Shown one piece after another: positions 47,312-56,279 of a stretch of 64,000 nt of DNA. Numbering within the stretch: the first letter of the stretch is position 1; every line of letters starts with the position of its first letter. The stretch spans positions 2,976,001 to 3,040,000 of the forward strand of contig OZ241346.1 of the NCBI GenBank assembly GCA_965199875.1, read 5' to 3'. The notes below the pieces were generated by a model that saw nothing but the letters and a program-made list of their open reading frames with translations, did no database searches and was not told the origin of the DNA. A program made the position numbers and the translations under genes. This DNA is from VXYL01 sp965199875. GTDB taxonomy: Bacteria; Pseudomonadota; Gammaproteobacteria; Pseudomonadales; Azotimanducaceae.

Positions 47312-47968
47312 CTAGTCGTCGTCGCCGAAAAACAAGCCACCAAGGAAGATGCCGGCGACCAGGGCGGTCACGCCGCTCCAGACGCCACGCCTTCGGTGTT
47401 CCGCCTCGGCGCGTTCCTCCTCCGCAGCCATCCAGTCGTTGAACTCGTCGAGTTCCTTCGGCGCGGTGAAGTCGAGGGACAGCGTCACGGTGACCTCGCC
47501 GTGGGTGGGCAGACCCCTCCTCTTCACCACCTCCAGCGGATCCGCAGCGGTGTCGACGACATCGCGCAGCCAGTCGCGAACCTGCGCCAGCGCATGGCGG
47601 AACACCGCCACCAGCAGCCGATGACCTCGCGCATGCGCTGCATGGGGACGCGCCTCGCGCAACTCGGCGTAGCACTCCAACAGTTCGTCAAGAACGACTT
47701 CGAAGCGACCGGCGGCGCGATACACCTTGGCTTCGGGAACGTCCGCAGCGCCCACGATCTCTTTGAGAACCCCGTTCGCTTCATCGCAGAGCCGCCCGAC
47801 GCCGTCGCCCAGCCGGTTCAGCGCATGTTGGCCGAAGTCGACGAAGCTTTCGCCGGCGCCGACCGGGCGCGCGGGTTCGTTCAACCGCGCCTCGACTTTC
47901 CGCAGCAACGGCTGCAAGGCCTCGCCAAGCAGAACAACCTGGGGAGCAATGATGCTGTTGCTGGCCAT
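47312..47968 (-). CDS. hypothetical tail-anchored protein
   Basis: A 218-residue protein of unknown family starting at ATG 47968, where the frame is open upstream. Most of the chain is predicted alpha-helical (LLGEALQPLLRKVEARLNE, FEVVLDELLECYAELREAR, ALAQVRDWLRDVVD). A charged segment (WMAAEEERAEAEHRRR) is followed by one hydrophobic helix, GVWSGVTALVAGIFLGGLFF, and an acidic GDDD end. A single C-terminal helix suggests a tail-anchored inner-membrane protein facing the cytoplasm. It is divergent from the PP2C gene with 145 bp between, so the two may share regulation. No function can be assigned. Confidence 0.6.
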   Translation of the reverse strand: MASNSIIAPQVVLLGEALQPLLRKVEARLNEPARPVGAGESFVDFGQHALNRLGDGVGRLCDEANGVLKEIVGAADVPEAKVYRAAGRFEVVLDELLECYAELREARPHAAHARGHRLLVAVFRHALAQVRDWLRDVVDTAADPLEVVKRRGLPTHGEVTVTLSLDFTAPKELDEFNDWMAAEEERAEAEHRRRGVWSGVTALVAGIFLGGLFFGDDD

Positions 47969-48113
47969 GGGACGGGCATCCAGGGTCACCGCCCGAGCGA
48001 GTCTAGCCGATCGCGAAGCTGCTGGACGAAGGAACGGAGTCCACGAGTCCGCGTTGGTCCGTCGGCTGGTGTATCTTTTGCAGACGCGAACGGCAAGCCG
48101 CATCGAGATCCGC

Positions 48114-49760
48114 ATGGCAGTCGACCCCTCCGAGCAGCCGGAACCCAAGCCACAGCTGCAACTGGCCAGCGGCGAGGTCGTCTTCGCCCGCTGGCCGCAC
48201 ATCGCGCTGGAGCACGGCATGCTGTCCCAACAGCTATGGCTTCGAGGCGAAGCGGGGGCCTTGCGGGTCGACGAGCGCCCCGCGGACTGGAACGGCGACG
48301 CCAGCTGGTGGCTGCCCGGGAAGGATCGCCGTGCCGGTCTGCTGGCGCTGCTGCCGGAGCTGATGCGCTGGCTGCCGCCGAGCGTGGACGCGCCCGGCAA
48401 GCTGCAGGTCGCGGAACGCATGCCGTTCCCGGAACAGCGCTTCGGGCGCGACCGTTGGGATGACAACGACCTCGACGGACGCCCATTCGTCGATGCCGTG
48501 TTCGTGGACGATGCGGCGCACCTGCATTTGGTGGACGTCGCATCCGTCGGCGACGGCGATGCCTTCGGGACATTCTCCCGCTGGCAGGACTGCCTGCGTT
48601 TCCGTCGCCTCGAACACTACTGGCTGCACCCGGGAGACCCCGGCAGCCGCTTCGAGGCGGAGTACTGCAAGCTGTGCTGGACGCGGCGCCAGTCGCCGCT
48701 CGAAGGCATTTGCTCGCTGATCGACTCCCACGGCGACGAACTGCCGTACCGCACCGTCGAGACGTTCTGGCAGTGGGTTGGCAGACGTTGCTTGGCCTAC
48801 TGGGGCAAAGACCGGCACTACGGCTATCGACACGGCGCGCACGCGACTCTGCTGACCGACGGCGGCATGCCGGCCGACGAGCAGCTGTTCGAGCGCAACC
48901 CCTACGGCAACGCGACGCTGGCCTGCGCGACTCCGTTCGTTGTGCACGGTTCCACCTGGATTCGCCTGGACGTGCGCTCCTGGGGCGCGCTTGGCGAGCA
49001 GGTGGCGCTGGCGGAGGACCGCGTCTGCCGCATGGCCGGCGCCACCGACATCGGCAAGCGAAGAACCGCCAATCAAGACGCCGTGCGGTGGCACGAGGAG
49101 GAGGGCTGGGCCGCGGTGGCCGACGGCATGGGCGGACATCCGAACGGCGACGTTGCCAGCGCCACGGTGCTGAAGGTGTTCAACGACGCCATGCAGCAGT
49201 GGCCGGACGAGCAGGCGCCGCATCGACGACGCACCGTGGCGCAGCGCCTGCGCCGAGCCGCCGCCGAGGCGCACGCCGAGCTGTGGAAAGAGAACGAAGG
49301 CAAGAGCATCTTCGGGCGCATGGGCACGACGCTGTGCGCCTTGCGACTGCATGGCGACGAACTCTCCATCGTGCATGCGGGCGACAGCCGCATCTACGAG
49401 TTCCATTGGAGCTCGAGTTTCAGCGACCGCGAACCCCGCCTGCGGCGCTTGACCGTCGATCATGGCGAGGGAGGCGGCTTGGACCGCGCCCTCGGCCTGT
49501 GGGAACGGGTGCCTGTGGACATGGACACCGTGCCAATCCGCGACGACGGGTTCTATCTGCTGTGCAGCGACGGCTTGACGAACATGGTGTCCGACGGGGA
49601 GATCCAGCGCCTGTGCCTGGAACACGTGGGCAAAGGCGGCGCGGACACCGACTTGCAGGCTTTGGTCCATGCTCTGATCGATGCCGCGAACGAAGCCGGC
49701 GGCAACGACAACATCTCGGTGTGCCTGGTCGAGGCGAAGAGGCAGGCGGAGACAAGGTAG
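48114..49760 (+). CDS. PP2C-type Ser/Thr protein phosphatase with unknown N-terminal domain
   Basis: A 548-residue cytoplasmic protein. Residues about 306-548 are a PPM/PP2C phosphatase of the bacterial Stp1/PstP kind: NQDAVRW with D322, VADGMGG with D337, VHAGDSRIYEF, LLCSDGLTNMVSD and GGNDNIS, the aspartates that bind Mn/Mg. Residues 1 to about 300 match nothing I know; they are tryptophan- and histidine-rich (WWLPGKDRRAG, RLEHYWLHPGD, HYGYRHGAHAT) with a CxxC in YCKLCW. ATG at 48114 has GAGATC upstream. No Ser/Thr kinase or type VI secretion gene is near. The extra half may sense or bind the phosphatase's targets (inference). Confidence 0.8.
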   Translation: MAVDPSEQPEPKPQLQLASGEVVFARWPHIALEHGMLSQQLWLRGEAGALRVDERPADWNGDASWWLPGKDRRAGLLALLPELMRWLPPSVDAPGKLQVAERMPFPEQRFGRDRWDDNDLDGRPFVDAVFVDDAAHLHLVDVASVGDGDAFGTFSRWQDCLRFRRLEHYWLHPGDPGSRFEAEYCKLCWTRRQSPLEGICSLIDSHGDELPYRTVETFWQWVGRRCLAYWGKDRHYGYRHGAHATLLTDGGMPADEQLFERNPYGNATLACATPFVVHGSTWIRLDVRSWGALGEQVALAEDRVCRMAGATDIGKRRTANQDAVRWHEEEGWAAVADGMGGHPNGDVASATVLKVFNDAMQQWPDEQAPHRRRTVAQRLRRAAAEAHAELWKENEGKSIFGRMGTTLCALRLHGDELSIVHAGDSRIYEFHWSSSFSDREPRLRRLTVDHGEGGGLDRALGLWERVPVDMDTVPIRDDGFYLLCSDGLTNMVSDGEIQRLCLEHVGKGGADTDLQALVHALIDAANEAGGNDNISVCLVEAKRQAETR

Positions 49761-49775
49761 GCTCGCGGACGTCGC

Positions 49776-49790
49776 CCGCCGTTCGCGGGT
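49776..49790. terminator. short hairpin between convergent PP2C and MltB genes
   Basis: CCCGC (49776-49780) pairs with GCGGG (49786-49790) around a five-base loop. It lies 15 bp after the PP2C stop and 36 bp from the mltB stop, the expected spot for a bidirectional terminator. There is no T-tract, so this is only a candidate. Confidence 0.3.
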
Positions 49791-49826
49791 CTGGTCGGTT
49801 GGTACTTCGCTGGCGCCAGGAGATCT

Positions 49827-50879
49827 TCAGCGCTTGGCCGGAGATGCTCCCTCGGCTTGGCTGGCGAACCGTTGGCGGATCGCTTCGCTGAGTTGCAGTA
49901 CCGCCAGTGCGTACATGGCGCTGCGGTTGTAGCGGGTGATGACGTAGAAGTCGTGCAGGGCCAGCCAGAACTCCTCGCCCTGCTCGGTTTCCATGCGGTA
50001 GAGCGCGGCTTTCTGCGCCGGCGCGATGTCGTCCGCGCCGGCCACGCCGGCCGCGCGCCATTCGCCTACCGTTCGTTTCAGCTCCAGGCCGTCGTTGGCC
50101 AGCGCCTTGGTCTCTTCCTTCGACACTTGAACTTGCAGCGCCACCGGTCCGTCGCCTTGCCAGTCGTGACGGGCGAAGTAGTTGGCGACGCTGCCGATGG
50201 CGTCCGTTTCGTTGCGCCAGATGTCCCGTTGGCCGTCGCTGTCGAAGTCCACCGCGAAAGCGCGATAGCTCGAGGGGATGAACTGGCCAAAGCCCATGGC
50301 GCCAGCGTAGGAGCCGGTAAAGGCCAGCGGATCCGCGCCTTCCTCGCGGACCAGCAGGAAGAACTCGGTGAGTTGGCCCTTGAAGAACTTCGCCCGTCTG
50401 GGATAGTCGAAGGCCAAGGTCGTCAGCGAGTCCAGCACTCGGAAGTCGCCCATCACCCGGCCGTAGTAGGTTTCGACGCCGATGATGGCCACGACGATCT
50501 GTGGCGCCACGGCGAACCGTTCGCTGGCGGCGTCCAAGGTGGTGCGATGGCGTGCCCAGAACTCGACGCCGCCGTCGATGCGCTTGTCGGTGATGAAGAT
50601 GCGCCGGTATTCGTGCCAGGCCAGCGCCTTTTCGGCAGGTTTGGAGATGCGCGCCAGCACGCCTTCGTCCTTGCGCGCCGCGGCGAACGTCCTGGCCAGC
50701 CAGCCGCGCTCGAAGCCGTGCTCGGCGACCAGGCTGTCCATGTATTCGCCCACCTCGGGGCGCTGGTCGTAGCCGCTGCCTTCGGCGGCCACGCAACCCA
50801 GGCCGGCGGCAAACGCGGCGACGCAGATGCCCCGGCGCAGTGCTTGGCCGAGGCGCTTGTCGATCTTCGAGCGATGCAT
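49827..50879 (-). CDS. mltB: lytic murein transglycosylase B
   Basis: A 350-residue soluble or membrane-attached lytic transglycosylase that cleaves peptidoglycan glycan strands to 1,6-anhydro products. The N-terminus is a signal peptide (about residues 1-32) with a cysteine after AAGLG that is not a clean lipobox. The catalytic glutamate is in VAIIGVETYYGRVMG. The family blocks GSYAGAMGFGQFIPSSYRAFAVD-type (about 23 residues, from GSYAG) and YNRSAMYALAVLQL are intact. It follows rodA downstream in the same direction, matching the mrdA-rodA-mltB order of Pseudomonas relatives. Confidence 0.93.
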   Translation of the reverse strand: MHRSKIDKRLGQALRRGICVAAFAAGLGCVAAEGSGYDQRPEVGEYMDSLVAEHGFERGWLARTFAAARKDEGVLARISKPAEKALAWHEYRRIFITDKRIDGGVEFWARHRTTLDAASERFAVAPQIVVAIIGVETYYGRVMGDFRVLDSLTTLAFDYPRRAKFFKGQLTEFFLLVREEGADPLAFTGSYAGAMGFGQFIPSSYRAFAVDFDSDGQRDIWRNETDAIGSVANYFARHDWQGDGPVALQVQVSKEETKALANDGLELKRTVGEWRAAGVAGADDIAPAQKAALYRMETEQGEEFWLALHDFYVITRYNRSAMYALAVLQLSEAIRQRFASQAEGASPAKR

Positions 50880-50943
50880 GGAACGATCCCGATTCCCGTT
50901 GGTGGCGGTTCCTTCCGCGGTGTCGCGAGCCCAGGCCGAAGCG

Positions 50944-52068
50944 CTAGCGGCGGCTGTACGACCGTATCGACATGACGATGCCGAATCCGGCCAGCAACGT
51001 GATCGCCGAGGTGCCGCCGTAGCTCACCAGCGGCAGGGGAACGCCGACCACTGGCAGCAGCCCGGAAACCATGCCGATGTTAGCAAAGACGTAGGCGAAG
51101 AAGACCAGCGTCAAGCCGCCGGCGGCCAAGCGCTCGAAGGTCGTTGCCGCCCGGGCGGCGATGAACAGCGATCGGGCGATCACCAGCAGGTACAGCGCCA
51201 GCAGCAGGGTCACGCCAAGCAGGCCCAGTTCTTCGCCGATCACCGCAATGATGAAGTCCGTCCGGCCCTCCGGCAGGAAGTCCAGCTGCGCCTGGGTGCC
51301 GCTGAACAGCCCCTTGCCGGCGAAGCCGCCGGAGCCGATGGCCGTCTTCGACTGGATGATGTTCCAGCTGGCGCCGAGGGGGTCGCGTTCCGGGTCCAAG
51401 ACGGTCAGCACCCGCCCCTTCTGGTAGTCGTGCATGAACATCCAGGCCACCGGCGCCGCCAATACGCCAAGAGCGCCGGCGGCGGCTACCAGACGCCAGC
51501 GAATGCCCGACAGCAGCACCACGGCGAAGCCGCCGGCGGCCACCAGCAGGCCGGTGCCGAGGTCCGGCTGCATGGCGATCAGCGCTGCCGGCACGGCGAA
51601 CAGCGCCACCGCCACCGCCAGATCCTTCCAGCTGGGCGGCAAAGGCCGGTCGTGCAGATGCCAGGCGATCGCCAGCGGCACGGCCAGCTTCATGATCTCG
51701 GAGGGTTGGAATCGCGGCAGGCCAGGCAGATCCAGCCAGCGCTGCGCGCCCTTGGCCGTGCTGCCGACGATCGGCACCGCGATCAACAGCACGATCCCGG
51801 CGGCGTACAAGAGCGGCGCCCAGCGCATGTACAGCCGCGGATTGACCTGCGCGATGGCCAGCATGACCACCACCGCAGCGCCAACCCGCAAGCCCTGGTT
51901 GGCGACGATGTCTTCGTCGCGCTGCGCGGCGCTGAACAGCACCACCAGCCCGAAGGCGATGATGGCCGCCAGGAACAGCAGCAGCCACGGGTCCGAGTGA
52001 ACGACGAGCAGACGCCGCTGGCTAAGCGAAACGCCCCAGGGCAGCGTGCGAACGTAGTCCTGGGCCAT
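50944..52068 (-). CDS. mrdB: peptidoglycan glycosyltransferase RodA
   Basis: A 374-residue SEDS-family polymerase with about ten transmembrane helices. It polymerises lipid II in the elongasome together with PBP2. Diagnostic motifs are RWLDLPGLPRFQPSEIMKLA, QPDLGTGLLVAAGG, FLPEGRTDFIIAVIGEELG and PLPLVSYGGTSAITLLAGFG. ATG at 52068 lies 3 bp after the mrdA stop. The tight spacing and order point to one transcript with mrdA and probably mltB. Confidence 0.96.
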   Translation of the reverse strand: MAQDYVRTLPWGVSLSQRRLLVVHSDPWLLLFLAAIIAFGLVVLFSAAQRDEDIVANQGLRVGAAVVVMLAIAQVNPRLYMRWAPLLYAAGIVLLIAVPIVGSTAKGAQRWLDLPGLPRFQPSEIMKLAVPLAIAWHLHDRPLPPSWKDLAVAVALFAVPAALIAMQPDLGTGLLVAAGGFAVVLLSGIRWRLVAAAGALGVLAAPVAWMFMHDYQKGRVLTVLDPERDPLGASWNIIQSKTAIGSGGFAGKGLFSGTQAQLDFLPEGRTDFIIAVIGEELGLLGVTLLLALYLLVIARSLFIAARAATTFERLAAGGLTLVFFAYVFANIGMVSGLLPVVGVPLPLVSYGGTSAITLLAGFGIVMSIRSYSRR

Positions 52069-52071
52069 TCG

Positions 52072-54102
52072 CTAAGGTTCGCGGCGCCCGGCGAGCGCCA
52101 GTCTTGGCCGCTCGGCGGCGGGGTCGTCGTCTGCCCGCCGAGGCGCCTGGCCAGCGTCTGCCTGGGGCGGTTGGACGATGGCGGCGTTCGCGGCCGCCAA
52201 CTGTCGATCGGCTTCGTCCTGGCGAGGCAGCAGATAGGCGTCCATCACTTCCCGCGCCACCGGCGCCGCCACGGAGCTGCCGCCGCCGCCGTTCTCGACC
52301 AGCACGGCAAGGGCGAGCTGGGGTTCGTCGGCGGGGGCGAAGGCGATGAACCAGGCATGCTTGCGCTGGTATTCGTCCAGCAGCCCTTCGTCGTACTCCT
52401 CGCCTTGGGGAATCTCCACCACTTGCGCGGTGCCGGACTTGCCGGCCATGCGGTAGCGGATGTCGCGGCCGATGTAGGCCCAGGCGGTGCCGTTCTGCCG
52501 ATAGCCCTGGTTGCCGCGATGGACGACGTCTTCCATCGCATCGACGAGGTTCTCCCAGTCCTGCTCGGTCACGCCTTCCACGAGGCTTGGCTCGCCACGG
52601 GCGAACTCGGAGAGCGCGCCGTCGCTGGACTTCAGCATGCGTGGCGGCACCAGTTTGCCGCGATTGGCGATCACCGCCGCTACGGTGGCCAGCTGCAGCG
52701 GCGTCACCAGCAGGTCGCCCTGGCCGATGGAAAGGTTGACGGTGTCGCCCGGATACCACACTTCGCCCTTGTGGGCGACTTTCCACTCGCCGTCCGGCAG
52801 GATGCCGGGCTGGGCGTCGAACACGTCCAGGGAAGCAATCCGGCCGTAGCCGAACTGGGCGGCGAAATCGGGCAGCTGATCGGTGGCCATGCGCGAACCG
52901 AGTTCGTAGAAGTAGACGTTGGAGGATCGGTAGATCGCGCGCCGCAAGTCGACGATGCCTTGTCCGCCGGCGTTGCCGGGCTGCCAGCTCCAGTCGCGAT
53001 AGACGCGACGCTGGTTGGGCAGCCGGAACTCGCCGCGGTCGACGATGGTGCGTTCCCAGTCCGTGAGCTTCAGCGCCAGGCCAGCCATACCCACCACCGG
53101 CTTGATCGTCGAGCCTGGCGCGTACTGGCCCTGCGCGGCGCGGTCGAGCAGCGGCGCATCCCTCGATTCGACCAGCCGGGCGTACTGTGCGGAACTCAAG
53201 CCGGTGACGAAGGCGTTGGGGTCGTAGCCGGGATGGCTCACCATCGCCAGGATGCCGCCGCTCTTCGGGTCGATGGCGACCACCGCGCCGCGGCGCTGGC
53301 CCAAAGCGGCGCTGGCGGCGATCTGCAAGCGGCTGTCCAGGTGCAGGGTGAGGCTTTGGCCGCTGCGCGGCGGCTGCTTGGAGACTTCCCGCTGTTCGAC
53401 GCCGTGGGCGTTCAGTTCCACTTTGCGCATGCCCGGTTCGCCGTGCAGGGAGGATTCGTAGAACGCTTCCACGCCGCGCTTGCCGATGAACTGGGTGGCC
53501 CGATAGCGGCGTTCGTCGAGTTTGGCGAGATCGTCCTTGGAGATGCGCCGCACCGAGCCCACGGCATGGGCCATGACGGTCTTGAAGGGGTAGTAGCGGA
53601 CGGTTTCGGGGCGCACGTCCACGCCCGCCAGCCGGTGTCGGTTCACTTCCACCGAGGCGCGTTCGACGGCGTTGATGTTGTGCTTCACGGCAATGGCTTG
53701 CAGCGGCCGGGTTTTCTGCGCCAGCCGGGCGCGGAAGGCTTCCATGTCTTCGTCCGACAGCGCCAGCAGCGACGCCAGTTCGGACAACGTCGCCTCCAGG
53801 TCGGCGACCAGCTCCGACACCACCACCACCGAGAAGATCGTGCGGATGTCTGCCAGCAACTCGCCGTGGCGGTCGTAGATGAGGCCGCGAGGGGCGGGCA
53901 GCGCAACGATGTGGATGCGGTTGTCGTCCGAGAGGGTGGCGTACTCCTCGTGCTGAACCACCATCAGCCACAGCATGCGCACGAGGAGCACGCTCAACAG
54001 GCCGGTGAGCAGCAGAAAGATCGTGAACACCCGCGACGTGAACGCGATCTGCTCGCGGCGGGCGTCCTTCACGCGTTGGATCTTGCCGATGGTGAACTTC
54101 AT
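52072..54102 (-). CDS. mrdA: penicillin-binding protein 2
   Basis: A 676-residue class B PBP with one N-terminal transmembrane helix (FTIFLLLTGLLSVLLVRMLW). The pedestal domain has RGLIYDRHGELLA. The transpeptidase motifs are SxxK in GSTIKPVVG, SxN in RSSNVYFYELG, and KSG in MAGKSGTAQVVEI. PBP2 cross-links peptidoglycan during side-wall growth. The C-terminal 50 residues are a low-complexity proline- and aspartate-rich tail. ATG at 54102 is well placed; the gene overlaps nothing and precedes rodA. Confidence 0.96.
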   Translation of the reverse strand: MKFTIGKIQRVKDARREQIAFTSRVFTIFLLLTGLLSVLLVRMLWLMVVQHEEYATLSDDNRIHIVALPAPRGLIYDRHGELLADIRTIFSVVVVSELVADLEATLSELASLLALSDEDMEAFRARLAQKTRPLQAIAVKHNINAVERASVEVNRHRLAGVDVRPETVRYYPFKTVMAHAVGSVRRISKDDLAKLDERRYRATQFIGKRGVEAFYESSLHGEPGMRKVELNAHGVEQREVSKQPPRSGQSLTLHLDSRLQIAASAALGQRRGAVVAIDPKSGGILAMVSHPGYDPNAFVTGLSSAQYARLVESRDAPLLDRAAQGQYAPGSTIKPVVGMAGLALKLTDWERTIVDRGEFRLPNQRRVYRDWSWQPGNAGGQGIVDLRRAIYRSSNVYFYELGSRMATDQLPDFAAQFGYGRIASLDVFDAQPGILPDGEWKVAHKGEVWYPGDTVNLSIGQGDLLVTPLQLATVAAVIANRGKLVPPRMLKSSDGALSEFARGEPSLVEGVTEQDWENLVDAMEDVVHRGNQGYRQNGTAWAYIGRDIRYRMAGKSGTAQVVEIPQGEEYDEGLLDEYQRKHAWFIAFAPADEPQLALAVLVENGGGGSSVAAPVAREVMDAYLLPRQDEADRQLAAANAAIVQPPQADAGQAPRRADDDPAAERPRLALAGRREP

Positions 54103-54134
54103 CGGGCTACGCCGTCACGCCCTGGCAGAGCGGT

Positions 54135-54575
54135 TCAAGGGCGGCGATGATAGGGGTGGCCATGCAGAATGGCCCAGGCGCGGTAGATCTGTTCGGCGAT
54201 CATCACCCGCACCAGCTGATGCGGAAACGTCATCGCCGACAGCGACAGAACGTATCGAGCGCGTTGCCGAGCCGCGTCGCCGAAGCCGTGCAGTCCGCCG
54301 ATCAGCAGCGCGACGTCGCGCCCGCCCATGCGCCACTCGGCCAGCAGCTCGGCCAGTTCCGGGCTGGAGACCGGGCGGCCGCGCCGATCGAGGAGCACCA
54401 GCGTTTCCTGGCTGCGCACCGCCTCCAGCAGACGTTGTTCGTCGGTCTTGCCGCGCCGACGCGGCACGACGGACAACTTCAGGGCGTTGTCGGCCGGCAG
54501 CCGCTCGGCGTAGTGGGCGAAGCCGTCTTCCATCCATTGGGGCGCCTTGCCGACGGTCAGCAGCCGCAGCTTCAA
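54135..54575 (-). CDS. rlmH: 23S rRNA pseudouridine-1915 N3-methyltransferase RlmH
   Basis: A 146-residue SPOUT methyltransferase. The SAM-binding knot is LLIGGLHGFGDAARQRA with SLSAMTFPHQLVRVMIAEQ, and the C-terminus HGHPYHR is highly conserved. Here GGLHGF replaces the usual GGPxGL of the knot. It modifies pseudouridine 1915 in helix 69 of 70S ribosomes. The start is TTG at 54575, overlapping the rsfS stop in TTGA. It lies 32 bp upstream of mrdA in the conserved rsfS-rlmH-mrdA order. Confidence 0.95.
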   Translation of the reverse strand: MKLRLLTVGKAPQWMEDGFAHYAERLPADNALKLSVVPRRRGKTDEQRLLEAVRSQETLVLLDRRGRPVSSPELAELLAEWRMGGRDVALLIGGLHGFGDAARQRARYVLSLSAMTFPHQLVRVMIAEQIYRAWAILHGHPYHRRP

Positions 54576-55018
54576 AACGAGACTGCCGAGGAGTCGCTTG
54601 CCGGTACGGACGACGTCGACAAGGAAACCTCCTGCGCGGCGCCCGCGCCCGTTCCTGCGCCGAGCTGCCGCTCGCTGGGCGCTTCCCAGAGGCGTTCCAG
54701 ATCGTAGAAGGTGCGGCTGTCGGCGCGCATGATGTGAACCACGACGTCCGCCAGATCCACCAGCACCCAGTCGTTGCGGTCCCGGCCTTCGATGCCGAGG
54801 ACGCGAAAGCCGGCCGCCTTGACGGTTTCGAGCACATGGTCCAGGAGCGCCTTGACGTGGCGCGAAGAGCTGCCGCTGGCGACCACCATGACGTCCGTGA
54901 TGTCGGTGAGTTCGGCGACGTCCAGCGCCACCGGGTCGATGCCCTTGCGATCGTCGATGGCGGTCAGCACCAGTTGCCGCAACCGGCTGGCGCTGTCGAT
55001 CTCGTCCGGCCTAGACAT
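54572..55018 (-). CDS. rsfS: ribosomal silencing factor RsfS
   Basis: A 148-residue protein of the RsfS/Iojap family, which binds L14 and blocks subunit joining during starvation. The family core is visible: DRKGIDPVALDVAELTDITD, VVASGSSSRHVKALLDHV, GIEGRDRNDWVLVDLADVVVH and YDLERLW. A serine/alanine-rich C-terminal tail of about 30 residues is not conserved. ATG at 55018 overlaps the nadD 3' end by 8 bp, and its stop overlaps rlmH. Confidence 0.95.
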   Translation of the reverse strand: MSRPDEIDSASRLRQLVLTAIDDRKGIDPVALDVAELTDITDVMVVASGSSSRHVKALLDHVLETVKAAGFRVLGIEGRDRNDWVLVDLADVVVHIMRADSRTFYDLERLWEAPSERQLGAGTGAGAAQEVSLSTSSVPASDSSAVSF

Positions 55019-55667
55019 GCTCGCTTCGTCTCACTTCATGTTCGCGTCGGCTCGCCTTCGCTCCGTACAAGCCATGCTGCCTAATATAGTCCCATACTCC
55101 TTCGGGCAGCAACGCGCCAACGTCCTCGCCAGCGGCGATGGCGCGGCGTATGCCGGTGCTGGAGATGTCCAGCATGGGGGCGGCCAGATAGTGAATGCGG
55201 CCGCTTTGCCGGGTGTGCAGTTCGCCGATGTCGTCCACCCGCTGGAAGCCGCGCGGCGGCGAGTGCCGCGGGGGGCTGCCGGGGCGGGCGAAGACCAGCA
55301 GATGGCACAGCGCCGGCAGTTCCGAGGCCTTGTGCCAGCTGCTCAAGTCCGCTACCGCGTCGTCGCCGATCAGCCACACCAGCGGCTCGTCGCTGCCGAA
55401 CTCGGCAAGGGTGTCGACGGTGTAGGAAGGGCCGTTGCGGACGACTTCGACGTTCGACGCCGCGAGCCCGGGCCTCTGTTCGCAGGCCAGACACGCCATT
55501 CGCCAGCGGTGTTCGACGGCAGCGCCCGGCTCGCCCCGATGCCGGGGGCGGGCCGCCGGAACCAGGCGCGCGGCGGCCGCGTTCAAGGCGCTCCTGCCGG
55601 CTTCGGCGGCGTGCAGGTGGCCGATGTGGATCGGATCGAACGTGCCGCCGAGAATCGCCAGGGTCAT
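55011..55667 (-). CDS. nadD: nicotinate-nucleotide adenylyltransferase
   Basis: A 218-residue nucleotidyltransferase that makes deamido-NAD from nicotinate mononucleotide and ATP. The HxGH signature is in GGTFDPIHIGHLHAAE, and ISSTxIR appears as LDISSTGIRRAI. WLIGDDAVADLSSWHKA is the mid-domain block. ATG at 55667 overlaps the stop of the preceding LON-domain gene in ATGA. It belongs to the nadD-rsfS-rlmH-mrdA-rodA cluster. A C-terminal tail of about 12 residues (SRREHEVRRSEHV) is unlike the family. Confidence 0.94.
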   Translation of the reverse strand: MTLAILGGTFDPIHIGHLHAAEAGRSALNAAAARLVPAARPRHRGEPGAAVEHRWRMACLACEQRPGLAASNVEVVRNGPSYTVDTLAEFGSDEPLVWLIGDDAVADLSSWHKASELPALCHLLVFARPGSPPRHSPPRGFQRVDDIGELHTRQSGRIHYLAAPMLDISSTGIRRAIAAGEDVGALLPEGVWDYIRQHGLYGAKASRREHEVRRSEHV

Positions 55668-56266
55668 CCGCTGAGCTTGGAGACGATGCGGCGGATTTCC
55701 AGCAGACGCTCCCGGGGCAGGTGCATCTGCAGCAGGCTCTGCTTGGTTTCCGCCTCCAGCGGCAGCAGTTCGGCCAGCCGCCAGCTCACCGAACGGGCGT
55801 CGTCGAAGTCCACCTCCACGCCCATTTGCTGCACCATTGGATGCTTGACGAGCACGCGCAGCGTTTCCACCAGCGACTGGAACTCCTCGCCGACCGGCAT
55901 GGCCTGCTCTTCGGGCAGGAACGCCACCTCCGCCATGGCCAGGTGGTTGGCGGCTTCCCAAGCGCGATGGATGCGAAACTTCTCGCCGCCACGGCAGACG
56001 ATGCCGAGCATGCCGTTGGCCAGCTGGTTGAAGTCGACGATGCGCGCGTAGGTGCCTACGTCGAACAGCGACGGCGGCCCGTCGTCGCTGGGGCGGCGCG
56101 CTTCCGATCCTTCGCGGATCAATACGACCCCGAAGCCGGTTTTGGTCTTCATGCAGCGGCCCACGAGGTCGAGGTAGCGCGGCTCGAAGATCTGCAAGGG
56201 CATCTGGCCGCCGCTGAACAGCACATGGCCCAGGGGAAACAGCGGGATCTCCTGATGCTGGCTCAT
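55664..56266 (-). CDS. LON substrate-binding domain protein
   Basis: A 200-residue stand-alone LON N-terminal domain (LON_substr_bdg) protein. It has the family start IPLFPLGHVLFSGGQMPLQIFEPRYLDLV (from residue 7), then FGVVLIREGSE and VGTYARIVDFNQL. No ATPase or protease domain is present, so it is not Lon itself; single-domain relatives are common, with unknown roles. ATG at 56266 was chosen because it fits the family start; the ribosome site is poor. Its stop overlaps nadD. In many gammaproteobacteria holA precedes nadD instead. Confidence 0.87.
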   Translation of the reverse strand: MSQHQEIPLFPLGHVLFSGGQMPLQIFEPRYLDLVGRCMKTKTGFGVVLIREGSEARRPSDDGPPSLFDVGTYARIVDFNQLANGMLGIVCRGGEKFRIHRAWEAANHLAMAEVAFLPEEQAMPVGEEFQSLVETLRVLVKHPMVQQMGVEVDFDDARSVSWRLAELLPLEAETKQSLLQMHLPRERLLEIRRIVSKLSG

Positions 56267-56279
56267 GGCGTCGGCACCG

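Noticed and set aside
47282..47313. A GGTTCGATTCC motif on the minus strand that resembles a tRNA T-loop
   Set aside because: The flanking bases do not form a T-stem, and no anticodon or acceptor arms lie upstream at the right distance; the bases fall at the end of the 47312 gene.
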